Shown here in pieces: positions 26,473 through 34,301 of a stretch of DNA of 64,000 nucleotides (positions are counted from its first letter, which is position 1; the number at the start of each line of letters is the position of its first letter). Below the pieces are notes generated by a model. The model saw only the letters and a list, made by a program, of their open reading frames with translations, was not told the origin of the DNA and ran no database searches. The stretch is from Streptomyces sp. M41(2017). GTDB taxonomy: Bacteria; Actinomycetota; Actinomycetes; Streptomycetales; Streptomycetaceae. The position numbers and the translations under genes are program-made. The stretch is from NCBI RefSeq assembly GCF_002078175.1, contig NZ_MWFK01000001.1:620001-684000 (forward strand). Direction: 5' to 3'.

Positions 26473-28059
26473 GTGGACAGCACAACCCAGCTCACCGCCC
26501 TGCGCAGGGGACTCACCGCCCCCTTGCGCCCCTCCGGCACTCCCGTGCACGCCTCCGGCCCGCCCACTCCGCCCGGTCCGGGCGGAATCGCCCGTACCGG
26601 ACCACTTGTATACGATCCCGCGGGGCCGTCGGGTTCCCTGCACCTCAGGGCGTCCCGGGTGCTGGACGGCAACTGGACGGGAACGTCGACGGTGCCCTCG
26701 CGCGGTCTGTACCCGCACCAGTGGTCGTGGGACTCCGCGTTCGTCGCGATCGGACTGCGTCATCTGTCCCCGCTGCGGGCGCAGACGGAGCTGGAGACCC
26801 TGCTCGGCGCGCAGTGGGCCGACGGGCGTGTCCCGCACATCGTGTTCAACCCCTCCGTCCCGCTGGACGCGTACTTCCCGAGCCCCGACTTCTGGCGCTC
26901 CTCGACCGCGGGCCGCGCGGCGGGCGCCCCGCGCACCGTACAGACGTCGGGCATCGTGCAGCCACCGGTGCACGCGCTCGCCGTGTGGCTGGTGCACCGC
27001 GCGGACCCCGGGCTGTCGCGGGCCCGTTCGTTCCTCCCCCGGATGTACCCGCGGCTGGCGGCCTGGCACCGCTATCTCCTGCACCGCCGGGACCTGGGCG
27101 GCGGCGGACTCGCCAGCGTGGTCCACCCCTGGGAGCAGGGCATGGACAACAGCCCGTGCTGGGACGCGCCGCTCAGCCGCGTGACCCCCGCGCCCGCCCG
27201 CTCCTTCCGCCGCGCGGACCTCGCCCACGGCGCCCCCGAGGACCGGCCCACCGACCTCGATTACGGGCGGTACGTGCGCCTCGCCGCCGACTACCGCGAC
27301 CGCGGATACGCCGACGGGGGCGGCCAGTTCGCCGTCGAGGACCCCGCGTTCAACGCCCTGCTGATCGCCTCCGAGCACGCGCTGGCCGAGATCGCGCAGG
27401 AACTGGGCGCGGCGGGCACCGCACGCCACGCGCGAGCCGAGCGGCTGACGGCAGCCCTGGTGGACCGGCTGTGGGACCCGGCGGAGGGCCTGTTCTTCTG
27501 CCGGGACGAGCGCGGCGGCCCGGACGGCCGCGGCAGCGGGCCGATCCCCGAGCGCAGCGTCGCGGGACTGCTGCCCCTCATCCTGCCGACGCTGCCGCGC
27601 GAGATCGCCGCCAGGCTCGTACGGACCGCGAGCGGCCCGCACTTCGCGCTCGGTGGCGCCGCGCGCCTCGCGCCCAGCTACGACCTGACCGGCGACGCCT
27701 TCGACCCGCACCGGTACTGGCGGGGCCCGGCCTGGTTCAACACCAACTGGCTGCTGGAGCGCGGGCTGCGGCTGCACGGGGAGCACGGACGGGCGGACGC
27801 CCTGCGGACCGCCCTGCTCGACACGGCCGGGGAATCGGGGTTCGCCGAGTACGTGGACCCGTACACCGGCGAGGCCTGCGGAGCACTCGGGTTCAGCTGG
27901 ACGGCGGCACTGGCCCTCGACCTGCTGCACTCCACCGGCGGGCCGCAGCCGGTCGGGGCCGAGGCCGGGCACGGCACGTCGGTGAACACGGCACACAGCA
28001 CGGGGTTACCGAGCGCGTACGACGCCGGGACGGGCGCCGAGGGAGGGGACCGGGGATGA
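26473..28059 (+). CDS. GH63-like (alpha/alpha)6-barrel glycoside hydrolase, MGH1-type
   Basis: 528 residues. After a variable N-terminus the conserved start is RVLDGNWTGTSTVPSRGLYPHQWSWDSAFVAIGLRHL, then VFNPSVPLDAYFPSPDFWR, HPWEQGMDNSPCWDAPL and the C-terminal YWRGPAWFNTNWLLERGL. These match mannosylglycerate/glucosylglycerate hydrolase-like enzymes of family GH63. Substrate is not determined here. GTG 26473 has GGGGAG upstream. The stop overlaps the next gene by four bases (ATGA), so the two are coupled, and both are divergent from the ROK regulator. Confidence 0.82.
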   Translation: MDSTTQLTALRRGLTAPLRPSGTPVHASGPPTPPGPGGIARTGPLVYDPAGPSGSLHLRASRVLDGNWTGTSTVPSRGLYPHQWSWDSAFVAIGLRHLSPLRAQTELETLLGAQWADGRVPHIVFNPSVPLDAYFPSPDFWRSSTAGRAAGAPRTVQTSGIVQPPVHALAVWLVHRADPGLSRARSFLPRMYPRLAAWHRYLLHRRDLGGGGLASVVHPWEQGMDNSPCWDAPLSRVTPAPARSFRRADLAHGAPEDRPTDLDYGRYVRLAADYRDRGYADGGGQFAVEDPAFNALLIASEHALAEIAQELGAAGTARHARAERLTAALVDRLWDPAEGLFFCRDERGGPDGRGSGPIPERSVAGLLPLILPTLPREIAARLVRTASGPHFALGGAARLAPSYDLTGDAFDPHRYWRGPAWFNTNWLLERGLRLHGEHGRADALRTALLDTAGESGFAEYVDPYTGEACGALGFSWTAALALDLLHSTGGPQPVGAEAGHGTSVNTAHSTGLPSAYDAGTGAEGGDRG

Positions 28060-29993
28060 CGGAACGACATCATCTGCTCGTGCACGGGGGGACGTTCGCC
28101 GCCGTGGACGACGGAGGGGACATCAGCGGTGTACGGGGCGGCACGTCCCCGGACGGACTGTTCGTGCGGGACGCACGGCACCTCAGCCGGTGGCAGCTGA
28201 CGGTGGACGGGGCGGTGCCCGAGGCGCTCACCCCGGTCGCGGACGGCGACACCGCCCGCTGCGTACTGGTCCCGCGCGGCGGCCGCAACGAGCCGCCCGC
28301 CTACACCCTCTTCCGTGAACAGGCCGTCGCCGAGGGCGCGTTCGTGGAGGCGCTGCGCGTCACCAGCAACCGCCCGACGCCCACCACGGTCCGTATCGCG
28401 GTCACCGCGGACGCCGACTTCACGGACCAGTTCGAACTGCGCTCCGACTACCGGACGTACGCCAAGACCGGGGTCGTCCGGCAGCGTCAAGTCCTCGACG
28501 ACGGAGTCGAGTTCAGCTACCGGCGCGGGGAGTGGCGGTCCTGTACGACGGTCACCTCCGAACCCGCCCCGGACGGCGTCGAGGAGACCGGCACGGGCGC
28601 CCGCCGCCTGGTGTGGGCGCTGGATCTCGAACCGCACGGCTCCGCGGAGCTGGCGCTGCGCGTCGCGGCCCGTCCGCACGGCGCCGCGCACGCGCCGAGC
28701 GTGCCCGCCTCCCCCGCCGCCGCGAACGAGCGACTCCTCGCGCTGGAGGGCGAGTTCGCGCAGGGCGTGCCCTTCCCGACCGGCTGGCCCGAGCTGGCCG
28801 CGGCCTGCGCGCGGGGTCTGTCCGACCTCGCCGTGCTCCAGGTCCCGGCCCGCGGCCCGGACGGCGAGGAGCTGCGGGTGCCGGCCGCCGGAGTCCCCTG
28901 GTTCCTCACCCTGCTGGGCCGGGACGCCCTGCTCACCTCGCTCTTCGCCCTGCCCTACCGGCCGCAGCTCGCCGCCGCGACCCTGCCCGCGCTCGCCGCG
29001 ACCCAGGCCGTCGAGGTGGGGGCGGACACGGTCGCGCAGCCCGGCAAGATCGTGCACGAGGTGCGGCACGGCGAACTCGCCCACTTCGGGCAGGTTCCGT
29101 ACGGCCGCTACTACGGCTCGGTGGACGCGACTCCGCTGTTCCTGGTGCTGCTCGGCGCGTACACGGAGCAGACCGGCGACGCGTCCCTCGCCCGCAGGCT
29201 GGAGTCCAACGCCCGTGCGGCGATCGGCTGGATGCTGGACCACGGCGGGCTGACCTCGCGCGGCTATCTCGTCTACCGCGCGGACGGCGGCGGCCTCGCC
29301 AACCAGAACTGGAAGGACTCCCCCGGCGCGATGTGCTCGGCCGACGGCAGCCGTCCGAGCGGGCCGGTGATGGCCGCGGGCGCGCAGGGGTACGCGTACG
29401 ACGCGCTGCGCCGCACCGCGCATCTCGCCCGGACCGTCTGGGACGACGAGGTGTACGCGGCGCTTCTGGAGCAGGCCGCCGCCGACCTGCGCGACCGCTT
29501 CCAGCGGGACTTCTGGATGAGTGAACACGCCTTCCCCGCGCTGGCGTTGGACGGTGACGGCCGGCACGTCGACGCGCTGGCCTCGGACGCGGGCCATCTG
29601 CTGTGGTCGGGGCTGCTCGACAAGGAGTACGGCGAGCTGGTGGGCCGCCGGCTGCTGGAGCCGGACTTCTTCTCCGGCTGGGGCGTCCGCACCCTCGCCT
29701 CGGGCCAGTCGGCGTACCACCCGCTGTCGTACCACCGCGGTTCGGTGTGGCCGCACGACAACGCGCTCATCACGCTGGGGCTCGCCCGGTACGGCCTGCA
29801 CGACGAGGCCCGGACGGTGGCCCACGGGCTGGTGGACGCGGCGACGGCGGCCGGCCACCGGCTGCCCGAGGTCCTCGCGGGCTACGACCGGGAGACCCAC
29901 GCCGAACCGGTGCCGTATCCGCACGCCTGCGTCCGGGAGTCCCGCTCGGCGGCGGCTCCCCTGGCGCTGCTCACGGCGGTCGGCGGCGCCTGA
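28056..29993 (+). CDS. Amylo-alpha-1,6-glucosidase / glycogen debranching-like enzyme
   Basis: 645 residues. The N-terminal beta domain (GGTFAAVDDGGDISGVRGGTSPDGLFVRDARHLSRW) is the bacterial glycogen-debranching N-domain, and the C-terminal (alpha/alpha)6 barrel contains PWFLTLLGRDALLTSLF, GKIVHEVRHGE, NQNWKDSPGAM and YHRGSVWPHDNALITLGLARYG. It would hydrolyse alpha-1,6 or related glucosidic links. The start ATG overlaps the upstream stop, behind GGGAGGGG. It is followed by a strong hairpin. Confidence 0.85.
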   Translation: MTERHHLLVHGGTFAAVDDGGDISGVRGGTSPDGLFVRDARHLSRWQLTVDGAVPEALTPVADGDTARCVLVPRGGRNEPPAYTLFREQAVAEGAFVEALRVTSNRPTPTTVRIAVTADADFTDQFELRSDYRTYAKTGVVRQRQVLDDGVEFSYRRGEWRSCTTVTSEPAPDGVEETGTGARRLVWALDLEPHGSAELALRVAARPHGAAHAPSVPASPAAANERLLALEGEFAQGVPFPTGWPELAAACARGLSDLAVLQVPARGPDGEELRVPAAGVPWFLTLLGRDALLTSLFALPYRPQLAAATLPALAATQAVEVGADTVAQPGKIVHEVRHGELAHFGQVPYGRYYGSVDATPLFLVLLGAYTEQTGDASLARRLESNARAAIGWMLDHGGLTSRGYLVYRADGGGLANQNWKDSPGAMCSADGSRPSGPVMAAGAQGYAYDALRRTAHLARTVWDDEVYAALLEQAAADLRDRFQRDFWMSEHAFPALALDGDGRHVDALASDAGHLLWSGLLDKEYGELVGRRLLEPDFFSGWGVRTLASGQSAYHPLSYHRGSVWPHDNALITLGLARYGLHDEARTVAHGLVDAATAAGHRLPEVLAGYDRETHAEPVPYPHACVRESRSAAAPLALLTAVGGA

Positions 29994-30039
29994 GGTCCAC
30001 CGCGGGGGCGGGGGGACGCGCGGGCCGGCGGGGGCCGGT

Positions 30040-30074
30040 CCGCGCACCGCCGTGCTGTGCGGGGCGGTGCGCGG
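30040..30074. terminator. 12-bp perfect hairpin after the hydrolase operon
   Basis: CCGCGCACCGCC (30040-30051) pairs perfectly with GGCGGTGCGCGG (30063-30074) around an 11-nt loop, 46 bp after the operon stop. Confidence 0.7.
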
Positions 30075-30134
30075 AGGCGGGGGTTTCGTGCCGAGTGCGC
30101 GGAGGCGGGGGTTTCGCGCCGAGTGCGCGGCGGG
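30067..30134. repeat. 28-bp tandem repeat, about 2.4 copies
   Basis: The unit beginning gtgcgcggaggcgggggttt occurs at 30067-30094 and 30095-30122 with one mismatch, and a truncated third copy begins at 30123. The first copy overlaps the right arm of the preceding hairpin. Confidence 0.85.
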
Positions 30135-30327
30135 CCGTCCGGGCGCGGCTGCGGCGCGGGCCGTGAGCGCCCGCTGTCGTACCCGGGTCCCGGCGGGCCC
30201 GGCGGGCTGTCCGGGCCAGGCGGGGAGCCGTGAGCCCGGTCCGGTCCCGTCCGGTCCGCGAGGGCCGGGCGTCCCCGGACGGGGCGGTGGGCGCCGCGGC
30301 CGGTGAACCGTGCCCCGCGGCCGGGGT

Positions 30328-31479
30328 TCAGCCGCCGGAGGTGTCGAGTTCCGCGTCCTCGCCGACGCCCGCGCAGTCGTAGGGGTCCTTCAGCCAGCCG
30401 TCCGGCAGGACGACACGGTTGTTGCCGGAGGTGCGACCGCGGGGGCCGTCGGCGCCGGCGGGCCACTCCTGGTCGAGGTCCAGCTCGGCGAGCCCGTCGG
30501 AGAGTTCGGCGAGCGAGGAGGTGATCGCGAGGCGCTTGCGCATCTCGGAGCCGACGGAGAAGCCCTTCAGGTACCAGGCGACGTGCTTGCGGAAGTCGAT
30601 GACGCCGCGCGCCTCGTCGCCGATCCACTCGCCGAGCAGGGTGGCGTGCCGGACCATGACGGCCGCGACCTCGCGCAGCGTCGGGCGGGCGTACTCCTCG
30701 CGGCCCTCGAACGCGGCGACCAGGTCGCCGAACAGCCAGGGCCGGCCGAGGCAGCCGCGGCCCACGACGACGCCGTCGCAGCCGGTCTCGCGGACCATCC
30801 GCAGCGCGTCGTCGGCGGACCAGATGTCGCCGTTGCCGAGGACGGGGATCTCCGGCACGTGCTCCTTCAGCCGGGCGATGGCGTCCCAGTCGGCGGTGCC
30901 GCCGTAGTGCTGGGCGGCGGTCCGGCCGTGCAGGGCGATCGCGGTCACGCCCTCCTCGACCGCGATGCGTCCGGCGTCGAGGAAGGTGATGTGGTCGTCG
31001 TCGATGCCCTTGCGCATCTTCATGGTGACGGGCAGGTCCCCGGCGCCGCTGACGGCCTCGCGGAGGATCGCGCGCAGCAGGTGACGCTTGTACGGCAGCG
31101 CGGAGCCGCCGCCCTTGCGGGTCACCTTGGGGACCGGGCAGCCGAAGTTGAGGTCGATGTGGTCGGCGAGACCTTCCTCCGCGATCATGCGGACGGCCTT
31201 GCCGACGGTGGCGGGGTCGACGCCGTACAGCTGGATCGAGCGGGGCGTCTCACTCGCGTCGAAGTGGATCAGCTGCATGGTCTTCTCGTTGCGCTCGACC
31301 AGCGCCCGCGTCGTGATCATCTCGCTGACGAAGAGACCCTTGCCGCCGCTGAATTCCCGGCACAGGGTGCGGAACGGCGCGTTCGTGATGCCCGCCATGG
31401 GGGCGAGGACGACGGGCGGCTGCACCTGGTGGGGACCGATCGACAGCACGGAGTTCACGGTGGACGTGGGCGTGGGCAT
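30328..31479 (-). CDS. dus: tRNA-dihydrouridine synthase, DusB type
   Basis: 383 residues. FMN-binding TIM barrel with PPVVLAPMAGITNAPFRTLCR, the catalytic cysteine in LNFGCPVPKVTRKGGG, ALHGRTAAQHYGG and PVLGNGDIWSADDA. It reduces specific uridines in tRNA D-loops using NADPH. ATG 31479 (MPTPTSTVNS) is the usual family start; the frame runs further upstream to 31536 without support. The C-terminus has a hydrophilic extension ending EDAELDTSGG. Confidence 0.94.
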   Translation of the reverse strand: MPTPTSTVNSVLSIGPHQVQPPVVLAPMAGITNAPFRTLCREFSGGKGLFVSEMITTRALVERNEKTMQLIHFDASETPRSIQLYGVDPATVGKAVRMIAEEGLADHIDLNFGCPVPKVTRKGGGSALPYKRHLLRAILREAVSGAGDLPVTMKMRKGIDDDHITFLDAGRIAVEEGVTAIALHGRTAAQHYGGTADWDAIARLKEHVPEIPVLGNGDIWSADDALRMVRETGCDGVVVGRGCLGRPWLFGDLVAAFEGREEYARPTLREVAAVMVRHATLLGEWIGDEARGVIDFRKHVAWYLKGFSVGSEMRKRLAITSSLAELSDGLAELDLDQEWPAGADGPRGRTSGNNRVVLPDGWLKDPYDCAGVGEDAELDTSGG

Positions 31480-31536
31480 TCCCCCATTGTGGCGTACGGC
31501 GCCGGGTGCCCGCACAGAAGATCGTGTAGAGGTCAT

Positions 31537-31569
31537 TAGTTAGACACACTATCGACGTCGGCGTACTCT
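31537..31569 (+). promoter_or_regulatory. Promoter with overlapping dyad for the MFS gene at 31576
   Basis: TAGACA (31541-31546), a 17-bp spacer and TACTCT (31564-31569) place the start of transcription at about the ATG itself, predicting a leaderless mRNA; no ribosome site is visible. The dyad TAGT-N7-ACTA (31537-31551) covers the -35 and may be an operator. Confidence 0.6.
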
Positions 31570-31575
31570 GGCTGA

Positions 31576-33039
31576 ATGCCTGAGCTCAGCCACCGCCACC
31601 GCATGCTGGTGCTCGCGATCTGCTGCATGAGTCTGCTGATCGTGAGCCTCGACGTCACCATCCTGAACGTCGCCCTCCCCTCGATGCAGAGGGAACTGCA
31701 CGCGAGCGTCGCGGGCATGCAATGGACGATCGACGCGTACACCCTGGTGCTGGCCTCTCTGCTGATGCTCGCGGGCTCCACCGCCGACCGCATCGGCCGC
31801 CGCAAGGTCTTCATGGCGGGCCTCGTCCTGTTCACCATCGGCTCGGTCCTCTGCTCCCTGGCCCCGAGCCTCGACACCCTCATCGTCTTCCGGATGATCC
31901 AGGCCGTCGGCGGCTCGATGCTCAACCCGGTCGCGATGTCGATCATCACGAACACCTTCACCGACCCCCGCGAACGCGCCCGCGCGATCGGCGTGTGGGG
32001 TGCCGTCGTCGGCATCTCCATGGCCGCGGGCCCCCTCGTCGGCGGACTGCTCGTCGACACCGTCGGCTGGCGCTCCATCTTCTGGATCAACCTGCCCGTC
32101 GGCCTCGCCGCCCTCCTGCTGACCCTGCGCTTCGTCCCCGAGTCCCGCGCCCCCAAGGCCCGCCGCCCCGACCCGGTCGGCCAGCTCCTCGTCATCGCGC
32201 TCCTCGGCTCCCTCACCTACGCGATCATCGAGGCGCCCACCTCCGGCCTCGCCCACACCCTCGCCTTCGGCGCGATCGCCCTCGCCGCCCTGCTCGGCCT
32301 CCTGTGGTACGAGCCCCGCCGCGACGAACCCCTCATCGACCTGCGCTTCTTCCGCTCGGCCCCGTTCAGCGGCGCGACCGTCATCGCGGTCAGCGCGTTC
32401 GCCGCCCTCAGCGGCTTCCTGTTCCTGTCGACGCTCTACCTGCAGAACGTCCGGGGCCTCGACGCCCTGCACGCGGGCCTGTGGATGCTGCCGATGGCGA
32501 TCCTGTGCTTCGTCTGCGCGCCCGTCTCGGGACGCCTCGTCGGCAGCCGCGGCCCCCGCGTGTCCCTGCTGATCGCCGGCGTCGCCATGACGATCAGCGG
32601 CGTCCTGTTCGCCGCGTTCGAGGCCGAGACGTCGAACGTCACCCTCGTCATCGGCTACGTCTTCTTCGGCCTCGGCTTCGGCTTCGTCAACGCCCCCATC
32701 ACCAACACCGCCGTCTCCGGCATGCCCCGCACCCAGGCCGGCGTCGCCGCGGCCGTCGCCTCCACCAGCCGCCAGATCGGCGGCACCCTCGGCGTCGCCG
32801 TCATCGGCGCAGCCCTCGCCTCCGGCATCCAGGCCTCCGCCTACCGCGCCACCTTCGTGTCCGCCGCCCGCCCCGGCTGGTGGATCATCACCGCCTGCGG
32901 CCTCGCCGTCCTCGTCCTCGGCGCGCTCACCAGCGGACGCTGGGCCCGCGGCACCGCCGACCGCACCGCCCGCCTGCTGGAGGCGCCGGAGGTGGCGGAA
33001 CCGGTGAGCGTCCGGGCCCAGGACAGCACGGCCGCCTGA
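31576..33039 (+). CDS. MFS drug efflux transporter, 14-helix DHA2 family
   Basis: 487 residues with 14 predicted membrane helices. Motif C-like and A-like elements are present: SLDVTILNVALPSMQRELHAS in helix 1, GSTADRIGRRKVFMAG between helices 2 and 3, and GAVVGISMAAGPLVGGLLVD in helix 5. Family members export drugs by proton antiport. It is divergent from dus with a compact intergenic promoter. The absence of a ribosome site and the promoter spacing suggest leaderless translation. The plus strand is C-rich here, as in the following 8 kb. Confidence 0.92.
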   Translation: MPELSHRHRMLVLAICCMSLLIVSLDVTILNVALPSMQRELHASVAGMQWTIDAYTLVLASLLMLAGSTADRIGRRKVFMAGLVLFTIGSVLCSLAPSLDTLIVFRMIQAVGGSMLNPVAMSIITNTFTDPRERARAIGVWGAVVGISMAAGPLVGGLLVDTVGWRSIFWINLPVGLAALLLTLRFVPESRAPKARRPDPVGQLLVIALLGSLTYAIIEAPTSGLAHTLAFGAIALAALLGLLWYEPRRDEPLIDLRFFRSAPFSGATVIAVSAFAALSGFLFLSTLYLQNVRGLDALHAGLWMLPMAILCFVCAPVSGRLVGSRGPRVSLLIAGVAMTISGVLFAAFEAETSNVTLVIGYVFFGLGFGFVNAPITNTAVSGMPRTQAGVAAAVASTSRQIGGTLGVAVIGAALASGIQASAYRATFVSAARPGWWIITACGLAVLVLGALTSGRWARGTADRTARLLEAPEVAEPVSVRAQDSTAA

Positions 33040-33168
33040 CCCCGGACAGCACGAGACCCGGACGGCAAGGGGTCGGACGGACGGCGAGGGGCCCGGACAG
33101 AAGGGCGCCCGGGGCCGTTCACCGTCCTGGGCGGCGCAGGTCGGCCGTGGTCGGGCCGCGCCTCGCCG

Positions 33169-34191
33169 TCACGCGGCCCCGGACTCCCCGGCCTCGGCCT
33201 CCAGGGCGATCTCGTGAAGCCGCTCCAGCCGCCGACGGCTCTGCTCGTCGGCCGGCGGATACGTCACCATGCGCGCGCCCTGCGCGGGCGCCAGCCACAG
33301 GTCGGTGTGATCGACCGTGACGAGACCGACGTACGGGCTGACGAACTGCTTCGTCTTGCCGCGCGCGCTCACCACCTCGTACCGCTCCCAGATCTCACGG
33401 AACTCCGCCGACTCCGTCCGCAGCCGCTTCACCAGCATCTTCCACGCCGGCTCCCCCAGATGCCCGGCCATCGACACCCGCAGCCGCGCCGCCATCAACC
33501 GCATCGCCTCGTCCAGGAAGACGATCGACTCCCGCCACTCCGCGTTCGTGTACGCGAGCACCAGACAGTTGCGGTCCGCGGGCGGCACCGTGTCGAGGTC
33601 CCGCATCATCAGCCGGGCGTACGTGCGGTTGTACGCCAGGATGTCGTAGCGGCTGTTCTGGATGCACGCCGGTACGGGCTCCAGCTGCCGCAGCATCAGA
33701 CGCAGCGCCGGCGTGATCCCCGAGCACTGCGCGGCCGGCGACGGATCCACGGCACCGGCCAGCTGGAAGAGATGCGCGCGCTCACCGGCGTCCAGCAGCA
33801 GCGTCCGCGCCAGCGCGTCGAGAACCTGCTCGGACACCTGGATGTCCCGCGCCTGCTCCAGCCACGTGTACCAGGTGACCCCCACCGCCGAGAGCTGCGC
33901 GACCTCCTCGCGGCGCAGCCCGGGAGTACGCCGCCGGCGCCCCCGGGGCAGTCCCACCTGCTCGGGCGTGATGCGCTCACGGCGGCTGCGCAGGAACGTC
34001 GCCAGCTCGTGCCGCCGGATCTCGCTGCCCCGCCCCGCCGCGGCACCCGCCGACACCGCCTGCCCGGGAACGCCCTCGCCGGTCCCCGCGGGACCCGCCG
34101 GACCCGCCGGAACAGGAGCGACTCCGCCCGGCACCCGGGCCACCCCGGTGGACCGTGCCCCCGCCGAACCCGTGGTCGCGTCCCGTGCCAT
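33169..34191 (-). CDS. XRE-family regulator with MmyB-like ligand domain
   Basis: About 340 residues: an alanine/proline-rich N-terminus (1-55), a helix-turn-helix (LATFLRSRRERITPEQVGLP, TPGLRREEVAQLSAVGVTWYTWLEQ) and a C-terminal MmyB-like domain (PALRLMLRQLEPVPACIQNSRYDILAYN, ANRTY-type contacts, EAMRLMAARLRVSMAGHLGEP) thought to bind a hydrophobic ligand. ATG 34191 is preferred because GGAGG is about ten bases upstream; ATG 34200 is too close to it. It is divergent from the MFS gene at 34302 and probably controls it. Confidence 0.9.
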   Translation of the reverse strand: MARDATTGSAGARSTGVARVPGGVAPVPAGPAGPAGTGEGVPGQAVSAGAAAGRGSEIRRHELATFLRSRRERITPEQVGLPRGRRRRTPGLRREEVAQLSAVGVTWYTWLEQARDIQVSEQVLDALARTLLLDAGERAHLFQLAGAVDPSPAAQCSGITPALRLMLRQLEPVPACIQNSRYDILAYNRTYARLMMRDLDTVPPADRNCLVLAYTNAEWRESIVFLDEAMRLMAARLRVSMAGHLGEPAWKMLVKRLRTESAEFREIWERYEVVSARGKTKQFVSPYVGLVTVDHTDLWLAPAQGARMVTYPPADEQSRRRLERLHEIALEAEAGESGAA

Positions 34192-34229
34192 CGTCGTCAT
34201 GCCTCCAGCCTGCCGCTCACCGCAGCCTG

Positions 34230-34274
34230 TTGCCAGGTACTCCTTCTACCAGGATAAGAAGACTCTGGTACCAG
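34230..34274. promoter_or_regulatory. Operator-like repeats in the XRE/MFS divergent promoter
   Basis: A possible promoter for the MFS gene is TTGCCA (34230-34235), 17 bp, GATAAG (34253-34258). Its spacer is filled by a near-dyad CCAGGTA-N7-TACCAGG (34233-34253), and a perfect palindrome CTGGTACCAG lies just downstream (34265-34274). The shared GGTAC core suggests one regulator, most likely the divergent XRE protein. Confidence 0.55.
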
Positions 34275-34301
34275 CCTGAGACCGGGAGAACCCTGGAGGA
34301 C

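Larger units (their letters stand above)
29994..30327. other. 334-bp GC-rich convergent spacer
   Basis: Lies between the debranching-type gene and dus, which converge. It contains a 12-bp hairpin and a 28-bp tandem repeat directly behind it; no gene was seen. Confidence 0.6.

Noticed and set aside
30067..30134. 28-bp repeats as a CRISPR array
   Set aside because: The copies are directly adjacent without spacers, and no cas genes are near.
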